The notes under the pieces: model-generated
Database searches by the model: none
Told to the model about the DNA's origin: nothing
The model's input: the letters and a program-made list of their open reading frames with translations, nothing else
IMG/VR virus record: IMGVR_UViG_3300035670_001465
Coordinates: 1-20,463 of that record
From: a virus
Length of the DNA stretch: 20,463 nt
Strand: one strand, 5' to 3'
Program-made: the position numbers and the translations under genes
In this document: piece after piece, positions 10,963 to 19,534 of the stretch
How positions within the stretch are numbered: the first letter of the stretch is position 1
How the letters are laid out: every line of letters starts with the position of its first letter

Positions 10963-13267
10963 TGTAGTATTTAAACCTAACCTAGGCCCTCAATCTTTCT
11001 TTTTAGCTGCAAGTGAACGTGAGGTACTGTATGGTGGGGCTGCAGGTGGGGGTAAAGCACAGCCCCTTTATGCAAAAGTAGCTACGCCTTTTGGGTGGAA
11101 ATGCATGGGCGATTTGTATGTCGGTGATTTTGTATGTACTCCAAATGGAAAAACTGCAAAAATTACGCATTTACACCCACAAGGCATACAAGACATATAC
11201 ACGGTAACATTTCAGGATGGGTCTAAAGTAGAGTGTACTGGAGATCATCTGTGGATGTCTAAACCAATACGAGATGGTGCAGTTAGATGGAAGCCAAGAA
11301 CTACTTTAGAAATATTAAAAAGTAAAAGAGCACATGTAATACCTTTGGGTGTTACAGAGCAACAAGAGCAAGATCTTCCTTTAGACCCTTACGTTTTAGG
11401 TTTTTTACTTGGTGATGGGTCTATAACAACACGCTCTATTAGTATTACAACTGCAGATATAGAGTCTGCTGCTGAGCTTGCTAAATATGTTAAAATTACT
11501 AAAAGAGCAAGTAAATACACATATGGCATACGAGGCGTAGCTAGTATACTTAGAAGTTTAAATTTGATAGGAACAAATTCGTATACTAAGTTCATACCCG
11601 ATATATATATGAAAGGAAGCATACAGCAACGGCTATCTTTGCTTCAAGGTTTACTAGACACAGATGGCTATGTTTCTGTAGATGGCAAAGTTAACTACAC
11701 TAGCATGTCCCCTTTTTTACTTTCTTCTGTTGCTGAGTTAATAAGAAGTGTCGGCGGTACAGCTAAAGTATTTAAAGGGCATACGTTATACATACGACAC
11801 CCAGATAGTAGTTCTTTATTTCGTTTAGCAAGAAAAAAACAAAGGTGCCATACTAAGACTATCAATAATAAAATACTTAGTATTGAAAAAACAGGCGAGT
11901 TTTATGCACAATGTATAACTATTGATTCAGAAGAACAGCTGTACATAACAGATAACTACGTAGTAACACACAACAGCTATGCAATGCTAGCGGATCCCAT
12001 GCGATATATGGGACATCCACAGTTTAGTGGCTTACTTTTACGACATACAACAGAAGAATTAAGGGAACTGATTTGGAAAAGTCAGGAGTTGTACCCAAGA
12101 ATCTATCCTGGGATCAAATGGTCCGAGAGAAAGATGCAGTGGCAGGCACCAAGTGGCGCAAGACTATGGTTTTCTTACTTGGATCGTGACGAGGACGTAC
12201 TAAGGTATCAGGGACTCTCATTCAGTTGGGTAGGTTTTGACGAATTGACGCAATGGTCAACTCCATTTGCATGGAATTATATGCGTTCTCGCTTGCGGAG
12301 TACCGCACCAGACCTACCTACCTACATGAGAGCTACTACAAACCCTGGGGGTCCGGGTCATACATGGGTTAAAAAGATGTTTATTGACCCAAGTCCTGCT
12401 GGTAGGGCATTCTGGGCTACCGACATAGAGACAGGTGACATGCTTTCGTACCCAAAAGGTCACAGTAAAGAGGGTCAACCCCTGTTTAAGCGTAGGTTTA
12501 TACCTGCCATGCTCTCAGATAACCCCTATCTTGCTGAAGGTGGTGACTATGAAACCATGCTTTTGTCACTTCCTGAACATCAACGTAAACAATTGCTTGA
12601 AGGTAACTGGGATGTAGCTGAAGGTGCTGCATTTCCAGAGTTTAACAGGCGTATTCATGTTATTAAGCACGAAAAAATACCCAGTAACTGGGCTAGATTC
12701 AGGGCATGTGACTATGGATACGGTTCTTACTCGGCAGTGCTATGGTTTGCAGTAGCCCCATCTGAACAACTTATCGTTTATAGGGAATTATACGTTAGTA
12801 AAATACTAGCTAAAGACCTTGCCAAGATGATATTGAATATTGAACAAGAAGATGGACAAATCCGTTATGGTGTTCTTGATTCTTCCTGTTGGCATCGTAG
12901 GGGTGATACTGGTCCTTCACTGGCTGAGCAGATGATAGCTGAGGGTTGTAGGTGGAGACCTGCAGATCGTAGTGCAGGATCACGTGTAGCAGGTAAAAAT
13001 GAGATACATAGACGGTTACAGCTGGATGATTTCACTGAAGAACCCAGATTAGTGATCATGGATAACTGTACGCATTTAATTTCTCAGTTACCTGTTATAC
13101 CTTTGGATAAGTCTAACCCTGAAGATATCAATACAAAGTCTGAAGATCACTTATATGATGCACTGCGATATGGTGTCATGAGCAGACCTAGAAGTAGTTT
13201 ATGGGACTATGATCCCGCACATCAGCGTAGCGGTATGAGTGTAGCTGACCGCACTTTTGGATACTAA
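10739..13267 (+). CDS. terL: Large terminase subunit, interrupted by an intein (842-aa precursor)
   Basis: ATPase and nuclease that pumps DNA into the prohead and cuts it. The Walker A P-loop GGAAGGGK (residues 99-106) is split from its Ser (S413) by the 306-residue intein at 107-412. After splicing the motor would be 536 residues. Downstream motifs: Walker B VGFDEL with D501/E502, TTNPGGPGHTW coupling segment, and the nuclease residues D658 (ACDYGYGS), D714 (VLDSS) and D807 (HLYDALRYG). The only ATG before the P-loop is 10739, which overlaps the previous gene by 224 nt and has a poor Shine-Dalgarno; TTG 10871 and GTG 10877 are alternatives, so the N-terminus is uncertain. Function is firm. 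Confidence 0.95.
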   Translation: MSDKEKPKLAYLGHGPEGTKKPLSLRKNTKTRKVQKSTTKPKRSLKVPDISIQNTSQEEIQRQEVLIQKVQQDNNVVFKPNLGPQSFFLAASEREVLYGGAAGGGKAQPLYAKVATPFGWKCMGDLYVGDFVCTPNGKTAKITHLHPQGIQDIYTVTFQDGSKVECTGDHLWMSKPIRDGAVRWKPRTTLEILKSKRAHVIPLGVTEQQEQDLPLDPYVLGFLLGDGSITTRSISITTADIESAAELAKYVKITKRASKYTYGIRGVASILRSLNLIGTNSYTKFIPDIYMKGSIQQRLSLLQGLLDTDGYVSVDGKVNYTSMSPFLLSSVAELIRSVGGTAKVFKGHTLYIRHPDSSSLFRLARKKQRCHTKTINNKILSIEKTGEFYAQCITIDSEEQLYITDNYVVTHNSYAMLADPMRYMGHPQFSGLLLRHTTEELRELIWKSQELYPRIYPGIKWSERKMQWQAPSGARLWFSYLDRDEDVLRYQGLSFSWVGFDELTQWSTPFAWNYMRSRLRSTAPDLPTYMRATTNPGGPGHTWVKKMFIDPSPAGRAFWATDIETGDMLSYPKGHSKEGQPLFKRRFIPAMLSDNPYLAEGGDYETMLLSLPEHQRKQLLEGNWDVAEGAAFPEFNRRIHVIKHEKIPSNWARFRACDYGYGSYSAVLWFAVAPSEQLIVYRELYVSKILAKDLAKMILNIEQEDGQIRYGVLDSSCWHRRGDTGPSLAEQMIAEGCRWRPADRSAGSRVAGKNEIHRRLQLDDFTEEPRLVIMDNCTHLISQLPVIPLDKSNPEDINTKSEDHLYDALRYGVMSRPRSSLWDYDPAHQRSGMSVADRTFGY
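11057..11974 (+). other. Class 3 intein with LAGLIDADG homing endonuclease (inside terL)
   Basis: 306 codons in frame within terL, beginning AQPLYAKV (Ala at position 1, not Cys or Ser) and ending VVTHN before Ser +1. The residues that define class 3 inteins are present: Trp in TGDHLW (intein residue 66, block B), Cys in AQCITID (residue 286, block F) and Thr in VVTHN (residue 304, block G). The endonuclease motifs are LGFLLGDGSI (about 114-123) and LLQGLLDTDGYV (about 195-206), with acidic residues at 120 and 201-203. All splicing and endonuclease motifs look intact. The insertion point is directly before the P-loop Ser, so splicing is needed for a working motor. Confidence 0.92.
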
Positions 13268-13269
13268 CT

Positions 13270-15381
13270 ATGGCCCAAGATAAAACGGATTATACAGAAG
13301 CTACAACGGTAAGCTTAGAAGATGCACCTTCATTTAATCGTGAGGATGAAGTTACTAAGCCAATTATTGAATTGGTTAAAGGTAAATTTAATCGTGCTAA
13401 AACTGCAAGAAGGTACGATGAAGAAAGATGGTTAAGAGCTTATCGTAACTATCGTGGTATCTATGGTCCAGATGTACAATTTAGGGAAGACGAGAAGAGT
13501 AGGGTATTTATTAAAGTTACTAAGACTAAAGTGCTAGCTGCATACGGAGCTATCACTGAGGTACTATTTTCTAACAATTCATTTCCTATATCCGTTGAGC
13601 CTACTGTATTGCCAGAGGGTGTAGCTGAAGATGTTCACTTTGATCCCGCTAAAGCCAATCAAGCTCCCGTTGCAGGTGAAGCTATCTATGGCTTTGCAGG
13701 AGATGGTAAAAAGCTACCCCCCGGCTCAACTGCCTACAGTTTAGATAGGCTCTTAGGACCTCTTAAATCAGCCCTAGGAGGCATTAAAAACTTAAAGCTA
13801 GGTGCAGGTACTACCCCAACTTCAGTTACGTTTAGCCCTGCTATGGTAGCTGCTAAGAAGATGGAAAAGAAGATCAAGGATCAACTGGATGAAAGCAAAG
13901 CAAGTAAGCAATTAAGATCTACTGCTTTTGAAATGTCTTTGTTTGGTACAGGGATTATGAAAGGTCCCTTTGCTGTTGATAAAGAGTACCCTAGTTGGGA
14001 AGAGTCAGGTGACTATAAGCCCACCATTAAAACGGTTCCTTCTACTTCTCATGTGAGTGTATGGAATTTCTATCCCGATCCAGATGCAGCTAATATGGAA
14101 GAGGCTAGTTATGTCATTGAAAGGCATAAACTTAGCAGATCACAGTTACGTGCATTAAAGAAACGTCCCTACTTCCGTAAGCAAGTCATCGATGACGTAA
14201 TTGCCGAAGGTGAATCATATACTAAAGAGTATTGGGAAGATGATCTCAATGATTACCAAACAGATCATGGTGTCAACCGATTTGAAGTACTAGAGTTCTG
14301 GGGCACTGTTGATAGTGACATGCTTAAAGACAACGGTGTTAAGATACCGGCAGAACTAAACGGTGTTGATGAGCTACAGGCTAATGTGTGGTTGTGTAAT
14401 AACCGTATCATTCGCATGGTACTTAACCCATTTAAACCTGCACGTATTCCGTACTATGCAGTGCCTTACGAATTAAATCCATACTCATTCTTTGGTATTG
14501 GTATCGGTGAAAATATGGACGATACGCAAACACTGATGAATGGTTTTATGAGATTGGCAGTAGATAATGCTGTATTATCGGGTAATCTTGTATTTGAAGT
14601 TGATGAGACTAACCTCGTACCTGGGCAGGATCTACAAATATATCCCGGTAAAGTGTTTCGTAGACAGGGTGGTGCACCTGGGCAAGCTATCTTTGGTACT
14701 AAGTTTCCCAATGTTTCTAATGAGAATCTACAGTTATTTGATAAGGCTCGTGTACTTGCAGATGAATCCACGGGTTTTCCTTCATTTGCACATGGTCAAA
14801 CTGGCGTAGCAGGTGTAGGTAGAACGGCTAGTGGCATCAGCATGTTAATGAATGCTGCAACGGGATCTATTAAGACTGTCATTAAGAATGTCGATGATTA
14901 TTTGTTACGCCCCATGGGTGAGGCATTCTTTAGCTTTAACATGCAATTTGACTTTGATCCAGAAGCACGTGGAGACTTAGAAGTTAAAGCACGTGGTACT
15001 GAAAGCCTTATGGCAAATGAAGTACGTAGCCAACGCTTGATGCAATTCTTACAGATTGCAAGTTCACCTGCACTAATGCCTTTTGCTAAGTTCCCTTACA
15101 TCATCCGTGAAATTGCTAAGTCCATGGATCTTGATCCAGATAAGGTAACTAACAGTTTAGAAGAGGCTGCAAGACAAGCAGCTATGGTACAGCCACAACA
15201 ACCTGCTGCACAACCTGCTGCACAACCTGCTGCACCCGGAGCACCTGCAGTACCCGGAGTAGCAGATACAGCAGGTACAGGGGGTGGCAATATAGGGATA
15301 GGACAAGCACCTGTCCCAGGCGAACAAGGATTTACGGGTAATGTCCAATCAATTAGACCAGCAGCACCTCAACAGGCTTAA
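13270..15381 (+). CDS. Portal protein, 703 aa
   Basis: The dodecameric portal sits at the head vertex and is the channel for DNA packaging and ejection. Evidence is position directly after terL, length, and typical blocks: an early ERWLRAYRNYRGIYG and FIKVTKTKVLAAYGAITEVL (ring-forming helical region), KPARIPYYAVPYELNPYSFFGIGIGENM with DDTQTLMNGFMRLAVDN, and DDYLLRPMGEAFFSFNMQFD near the C-terminal part. A Pro/Ala/Gln-rich low-complexity tail near residues 640-660 has three tandem copies of a 12-nt unit (CAACCTGCTGCA, 15200-15235). The start is 2 nt after the terL stop with a weak Shine-Dalgarno, so coupled translation is likely. Confidence 0.85.
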   Translation: MAQDKTDYTEATTVSLEDAPSFNREDEVTKPIIELVKGKFNRAKTARRYDEERWLRAYRNYRGIYGPDVQFREDEKSRVFIKVTKTKVLAAYGAITEVLFSNNSFPISVEPTVLPEGVAEDVHFDPAKANQAPVAGEAIYGFAGDGKKLPPGSTAYSLDRLLGPLKSALGGIKNLKLGAGTTPTSVTFSPAMVAAKKMEKKIKDQLDESKASKQLRSTAFEMSLFGTGIMKGPFAVDKEYPSWEESGDYKPTIKTVPSTSHVSVWNFYPDPDAANMEEASYVIERHKLSRSQLRALKKRPYFRKQVIDDVIAEGESYTKEYWEDDLNDYQTDHGVNRFEVLEFWGTVDSDMLKDNGVKIPAELNGVDELQANVWLCNNRIIRMVLNPFKPARIPYYAVPYELNPYSFFGIGIGENMDDTQTLMNGFMRLAVDNAVLSGNLVFEVDETNLVPGQDLQIYPGKVFRRQGGAPGQAIFGTKFPNVSNENLQLFDKARVLADESTGFPSFAHGQTGVAGVGRTASGISMLMNAATGSIKTVIKNVDDYLLRPMGEAFFSFNMQFDFDPEARGDLEVKARGTESLMANEVRSQRLMQFLQIASSPALMPFAKFPYIIREIAKSMDLDPDKVTNSLEEAARQAAMVQPQQPAAQPAAQPAAPGAPAVPGVADTAGTGGGNIGIGQAPVPGEQGFTGNVQSIRPAAPQQA

Positions 15382-15565
15382 GAGTGTATTTAATACACAG
15401 ATTGTATGGGAAGCATTTACAGGTATATTGGAAACTAGAGCAAGGGGCTATTACAAGATCCTAGAACAAGCTAAAGATCCAATAGATCTATACAAAGCAC
15501 AAGGAGCATTGGATGCTCTTATGAAAATGAAAAGGCTAAGAGATGAAATCAATGCCCAAGAGTAA
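15341..15565 (+). CDS. Small helical protein after the portal, 74 aa
   Basis: An all-helical protein (NRLKSVFNTQIVWEAFTGIL then ETRARGYYKILEQAKD) with LYKAQGALDALMKMKRLRDE, which could form a coiled coil. Unrecognised family, but small helical proteins at this place in head modules are common and may assist the portal or scaffold. ATG 15341 has AAGGA ten bases upstream and overlaps the portal's end by 41 nt; its own end overlaps the next gene by 23 nt. Real gene likely because it fits exactly between its neighbours. Confidence 0.7.
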   Translation: MSNQLDQQHLNRLKSVFNTQIVWEAFTGILETRARGYYKILEQAKDPIDLYKAQGALDALMKMKRLRDEINAQE

Positions 15566-18233
15566 AGCTAAAAAGCAAATGCAACGCTTATTCCAAGATG
15601 GTGGTATGTTGCAAGAGGGTGGTACTGTTGATGAAAACAGTGGCAATGAAGTACCTGTAGGATCGTTAAAGAAAGAAGTACGGGATGACATACCTGCACA
15701 ATTAAGTGAAGGTGAGTTTGTATTTCCTGCAGATGTAGTACGTTTTATTGGGCTAGAAAGACTCATGCAAATGCGTCAGGCAGCTAAAAACGGTTTAGCT
15801 AAGATGGACGCTATGGGGCAAATGGGGAATGCAGATGAGGCAACTGAAGAAGATACTGGCGAATTTGAAACAGAAATTGATGACATTATTGAAGAGGTAG
15901 AGAACCAATCAAAAAAGTCTGAAGGTGGCATTGCTAAATTTTCAGCAGGGGGCACTGTCACCAAAAACATAGATCCAGCTTCAGTTTATCAAGGCTATAC
16001 TAAAGCAGACTTAGAAAACGCTTTATTTGACGGTCAAAATAAATATGATCCTGCTGCTGCTGCACGAGTAAGTGAAGCATATCAATTTCTTGGGGTGCTT
16101 CCAGAAGACATTAACTATTGGACAACTTTACTGCAGCATTATAATCAAGATTCAAAATTATATGACCGTACTCCCGGATCTTCCCAGGCTAATGCGTTAA
16201 ATATATCTAAGCAAAATCTTAAACAGTTCTTTTTAGCTAAAGATATTGCTAAAGGCAATTTAACTTTCAGGCAAGCTGGTGATATATTACGTGCTTATGA
16301 TGCAGAACAAGAAATTAATAGCATTAATGCACGATTAAAAAATGAACAAAGCTATCTAGATGCCATAACGAAAGATCCAACTAAAATACATGGCGGCATG
16401 GATAAAGATTTTGCACAACAAACTGTCAATACATTACTATTAAATAAACAAAATGCTCAGTCTCGTGTGGGACCAATAACAGAAAGTCTAAAAAATGTTG
16501 ATGTGTCTAATTTAGAATTTACAAAAGCAATGACCCCGACACTCTTTGAATTTGATAGCGGGATTTTTAATGAGGCAACCCAAACATATGATCCGTCTGT
16601 CGATTTTTCATATTATAACAATGTACCTTCGTGGTTGGGCGGTGACAGTATCAATGCTGCTACCCAACAAGCGTTAAAAACTGTAAAGTCCCCTTCTCAA
16701 GGAAGGGGCCAAAGCACTACATCTGCTACTGCAGACACCCTTCAAATACAAAAAGATACCACTACACAATCTAAACAACAAACTGGAATTACGCCACAAC
16801 AACAGCAAGCTGGTGTTACGACACAGCAAACAAGACAACGAGCAAGTGCATTTGGTGGGCAAACCCAAGCTGCTGTTCCCTCCATGGCTTATCAAATGCG
16901 TCGCTTCGGTAAAGAGGGTGAGCGTGATATCTATATACCATTTATGGGAGATACACCCCAGCTAGACATACCTGAAGGGTTTACACAGACAAATAAAATC
17001 CTAAGCAAAGGCGGGGTATACAGAGATCCCAGTGAAGCACAACCTTTGCTTGGTTCAATACGTCAACCAGGACAGTATGGCAGTGCTTCTACAGTAACTG
17101 GCACAGTGACACAACCACCTTTAGTTACTATGGATCCAACATATGCTGGGTTAGATGTGGATACAGATATGAATAAGTATCTGCTTTCCTTGGCAGAGAA
17201 AGATGCAACTACTTATGCAGCGGAAGATAAAGCTAAAGGTAGAGCGTGGACTCGTGGTACAGTATTAGATAATCCATTTAAAGATGTAAAAGATTTAGGT
17301 ACTGTATCTGTACAAGTGGGTGTAGATACGGATGGTATTCCTATTTATGAGGATCGTCCTGCTTCTTTAACAGACTGGGTATTAAAACAAACAGATCCAG
17401 CTTCAGCGAAGATTGCAGAACTTGTATCTCACAAAACTACAGACATACAAAAACTTGAACAGAATGGTGACGTATACTATCAGATATCTGGAAAGACAGG
17501 TGGTGCAGATAGAGAAAGAATGACACAGGTATACAAAGAAATAGATGACAAACTTGTACCTGTAGGTAAAGCTACTTTTTATAAAGGCGCACATCCAGAT
17601 GCAGCAAAGGTACAGGGTTTTGCACAAGTCGCTGGTATATTTGCTGCCCCATTTACTGCAGGTTTATCGACTAGTATAGGATCTGCCATTATGGGAGCAG
17701 GTGCAGTTGGTGCACAGACAGTTGGTTCAGCAATACTAGGTGCTACTTTTAATGGACTAACTGCCGCAGCTACTGGAGGTAATATTGGAAAGGCTATGGT
17801 AGGAGGTGCAGCAGCAGGTGCCCTTAATGCAAATGCCGGTGAAATTACTTCAGCAATCATAGGTGCAGATAATTTAAATAGCATTGCTAACTCACTTAAT
17901 TTAAAGCCAGCACAGGTGTCTAATATTTTTGTGGGTTCTATTGGTAGTGGGGTAACAACTGCTATACGGGGTGGGGATTTTGGTGACGTATTAGGTAGTT
18001 TTAAAGACTCTCTTATATCTTCTGGTGTATCTGAAATAGCTGCCACTAATGTCATGAAATCTTTATCGGGAACAATGGACCCCAATAATTTAAGACGTAT
18101 TGGTGTGGCAACTAAGATGCTTTCTAATGTAGCAATTAATGCTTCCATGAAAGGTTTGGATGTTAATACCGCTATTAAATACTATGCCCCTACGGTAATA
18201 ACAAAAGCATTGACTACCCCCGGTGGTGGATGA
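15543..18233 (+). CDS. Large virion protein, probable internal/DNA-ejection protein, 896 aa
   Basis: The N-terminus is basic (MPKSKAKKQMQR), then DDIPAQLSEGEFVFPADVVR (48-67) and GLERLMQMRQ (70-79), a motif I recall from large virion proteins of marine phages. Residues 100-125 are acidic, 140-380 mixed alpha, and about 380-440 form a Gln/Thr-rich linker. Residues about 692-768 are a Gly/Ala-rich hydrophobic stretch with several possible membrane-inserting segments (GIFAAPFTAGLSTSIGSAIM and following), like internal virion or ejection proteins. It lies between the portal group and scaffold. ATG 15543 (AAGG about seven bases upstream) or 15552 are both possible starts. No enzymatic motif seen. 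A tape-measure-like role is an alternative. Confidence 0.65.
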   Translation: MKSMPKSKAKKQMQRLFQDGGMLQEGGTVDENSGNEVPVGSLKKEVRDDIPAQLSEGEFVFPADVVRFIGLERLMQMRQAAKNGLAKMDAMGQMGNADEATEEDTGEFETEIDDIIEEVENQSKKSEGGIAKFSAGGTVTKNIDPASVYQGYTKADLENALFDGQNKYDPAAAARVSEAYQFLGVLPEDINYWTTLLQHYNQDSKLYDRTPGSSQANALNISKQNLKQFFLAKDIAKGNLTFRQAGDILRAYDAEQEINSINARLKNEQSYLDAITKDPTKIHGGMDKDFAQQTVNTLLLNKQNAQSRVGPITESLKNVDVSNLEFTKAMTPTLFEFDSGIFNEATQTYDPSVDFSYYNNVPSWLGGDSINAATQQALKTVKSPSQGRGQSTTSATADTLQIQKDTTTQSKQQTGITPQQQQAGVTTQQTRQRASAFGGQTQAAVPSMAYQMRRFGKEGERDIYIPFMGDTPQLDIPEGFTQTNKILSKGGVYRDPSEAQPLLGSIRQPGQYGSASTVTGTVTQPPLVTMDPTYAGLDVDTDMNKYLLSLAEKDATTYAAEDKAKGRAWTRGTVLDNPFKDVKDLGTVSVQVGVDTDGIPIYEDRPASLTDWVLKQTDPASAKIAELVSHKTTDIQKLEQNGDVYYQISGKTGGADRERMTQVYKEIDDKLVPVGKATFYKGAHPDAAKVQGFAQVAGIFAAPFTAGLSTSIGSAIMGAGAVGAQTVGSAILGATFNGLTAAATGGNIGKAMVGGAAAGALNANAGEITSAIIGADNLNSIANSLNLKPAQVSNIFVGSIGSGVTTAIRGGDFGDVLGSFKDSLISSGVSEIAATNVMKSLSGTMDPNNLRRIGVATKMLSNVAINASMKGLDVNTAIKYYAPTVITKALTTPGGG

Positions 18234-18239
18234 TATAAT
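18210..18239 (+). promoter_or_regulatory. Sigma70-type promoter of the scaffold gene
   Basis: TTGACT at 18210-18215, 18-base spacer, TATAAT at 18234-18239: five of six and six of six matches. It overlaps the last codons of the preceding gene. The predicted start is near 18246, leaving about 110 nt of leader before the ATG at 18357. Confidence 0.65.
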
Positions 18240-18254
18240 AGATAGTTAGCTATA

Positions 18255-18313
18255 GAAGGGTGTAGCTTTCAATAACAATAACCCTTCATTATGGGCTATT
18301 TTAAGTAGTAGCC
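18255..18313 (+). promoter_or_regulatory. Hairpins in the scaffold leader
   Basis: GAAGGGT (18255-18261) pairs with ACCCTTC (18281-18287) over 19 bases; then GGCTA (18294-18298) pairs with TAGCC (18309-18313). The first arm begins about ten bases into the predicted transcript. No T-run follows, so termination is not indicated; mRNA stabilisation or translational control is possible. Confidence 0.4.
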
Positions 18314-18356
18314 TTTGGGCCACCTGATGTAACAGCCCCCAATTCAAGAGGTAAGT

Positions 18357-19223
18357 ATGTCTGAGCAACAACAAATTGAACAAGTAAAAGTAGCAGGTTT
18401 TATCAAACGTAATGCAAATCATGATAAGATAAAACAAGAAGAAGATGAACTTAAGCAGATGCTTGAACCTTCAGTTAATAATAAAAACATTGTATCTGAA
18501 GACGTAGAAGATGAAGATGACGTTGTACCTGAAAGTGCAGAGGAACGTAGTTTTAAAAAGCGTTATGGCGATCTACGTAGACATTCACAAAAACAACAAC
18601 TAGATCTACAGAGTAAGATCGATGAACTACAGGCACAACTAGAAATATCTACAAAAGAACAGATCAAGCTGCCTAAAAGTGAAGAAGAACTTGAAGCATG
18701 GGTTAGTGAGTACCCAGACGTAGCAAAGATTGTCGAAACTATTGCCATCAAAAAAGCACGTGAACAATCAGCTGAACTTGAATCACGTGTACAGAAGATT
18801 AACCAGATGGCAGAAGAAGCTGAAAAGAAAAAAGCTGAAGCACGGCTTATGAAATTACACCCTGACTTTGACGAGATCAGGGAGCAAGATGAGTTTCATG
18901 AGTGGGTAGATAAGCAACCCAAATGGGTACAGCAAGCTTTATATGACAATGAAACAGATGCTATTTCAGCTGCACGTGCTATTGATTTGTACAAAGCTGA
19001 CATGGGCATTTCAGGCACTCGTAAGAAAGACACATATAAAGATGCTGCACGTTCTGTGATGGGTTCTAAACGATCACAGCCAAGTGAAAGAAGTAATGAT
19101 GTGATTTATGAATCTGATGTAGAGCGTATGTCATCGGCTGAATACGAAAAGAATCAAGATCGTATTATTGCAGCCATCCGCTCTGGTAAGTTTGTATATG
19201 ATAAGTCAGGTCACGCAAGGTAG
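18357..19223 (+). CDS. Head scaffolding protein (probable), 288 aa
   Basis: Immediately upstream of the capsid gene, highly charged and mostly coiled: an acidic stretch VSEDVEDEDDVVPESAEE (about 46-63), then long coiled-coil-like helices (RRHSQKQQLDLQSKIDELQA and AREQSAELESRVQKINQMAE) and a basic C-terminal helix region including EYEKNQDRIIAAIRSGKFVY. This is typical of scaffolding proteins that organise the coat into a prohead and then leave. AGAGG is five bases upstream of ATG 18357. It has its own promoter at 18210-18239. The stop codon lies next to the 21-bp repeats that follow. Confidence 0.8.
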   Translation: MSEQQQIEQVKVAGFIKRNANHDKIKQEEDELKQMLEPSVNNKNIVSEDVEDEDDVVPESAEERSFKKRYGDLRRHSQKQQLDLQSKIDELQAQLEISTKEQIKLPKSEEELEAWVSEYPDVAKIVETIAIKKAREQSAELESRVQKINQMAEEAEKKKAEARLMKLHPDFDEIREQDEFHEWVDKQPKWVQQALYDNETDAISAARAIDLYKADMGISGTRKKDTYKDAARSVMGSKRSQPSERSNDVIYESDVERMSSAEYEKNQDRIIAAIRSGKFVYDKSGHAR

Positions 19224-19277
19224 TGAGTGCCTCACGCACGTTAGTAAGTACTTCACGCAAGGTAGTGAGTGCCTCAC
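19215..19277. repeat. Three tandem 21-bp repeats before the capsid promoter
   Basis: Units at 19215-19235, 19236-19256 and 19257-19277. Units 1 and 3 are identical, unit 2 differs at several positions. Units 1 and 3 contain the inverted repeat GTGAGTGCCTCAC; unit 2 has GTAAGTACTTCAC. The period equals two helical turns, so all copies face the same side of the DNA. The array begins just before the scaffold stop codon and ends 17 bp before the -35 hexamer of the next promoter. Confidence 0.85.
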
Positions 19278-19294
19278 TCACATTAGCATTTGAC

Positions 19295-19323
19295 TTGACA
19301 AATTCAAACTAGGTTCATATAAC
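19295..19323 (+). promoter_or_regulatory. Sigma70-type promoter of the capsid gene
   Basis: TTGACA at 19295-19300, 17-base spacer, TATAAC at 19318-19323: perfect -35, five of six at -10, optimal spacing. Predicted start near 19330, with a leader of about 205 nt before the capsid ATG at 19535. Confidence 0.7.
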
Positions 19324-19337
19324 AAGAGCAAAATAAT

Positions 19338-19385
19338 GTAAGTGTTGCCGCTGTACATATATACATACAGCCAACCAGCACTTAC
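19338..19385 (+). promoter_or_regulatory. Long hairpin near the 5' end of the capsid mRNA leader
   Basis: GTAAGTGTTG (19338-19347) pairs over ten positions (one G-U) with CAGCACTTAC (19376-19385), and inside it GCTGTA (19350-19355) pairs with TACAGC (19366-19371) around a ten-base AT-rich loop. The hairpin begins within about ten bases of the predicted transcript start. A further inverted repeat CAGTG-TTCA-CACTG lies at 19443-19456. The arms also contain the TAAGTG/CACTTA motif found in the central control region. Confidence 0.5.
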
Positions 19386-19534
19386 GTATTTACAGTAAAC
19401 GCAGACAGTAAGCTAACAGACTTACCTGACAATATACTAGCCCAGTGTTCACACTGCACCTAGTTGAAGCAGCCTCTGTAGTAAGTGTTTAAGCGTATTT
19501 ATATTCTTATTCATTTATCTTAGGAGGATAAATC

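Noticed and set aside
15200-15235. 12-nt tandem repeats in the portal gene as a regulatory repeat
   Set aside because: They are in frame and encode a Pro-Ala-Gln linker, an ordinary low-complexity tail.
17579-18148. Long minus-strand open frame (189 codons) opposite the virion protein
   Set aside because: Composition (Ala/Pro/Thr) mirrors the Gly/Ala-rich coding strand; no ribosome site and against the direction of the operon.
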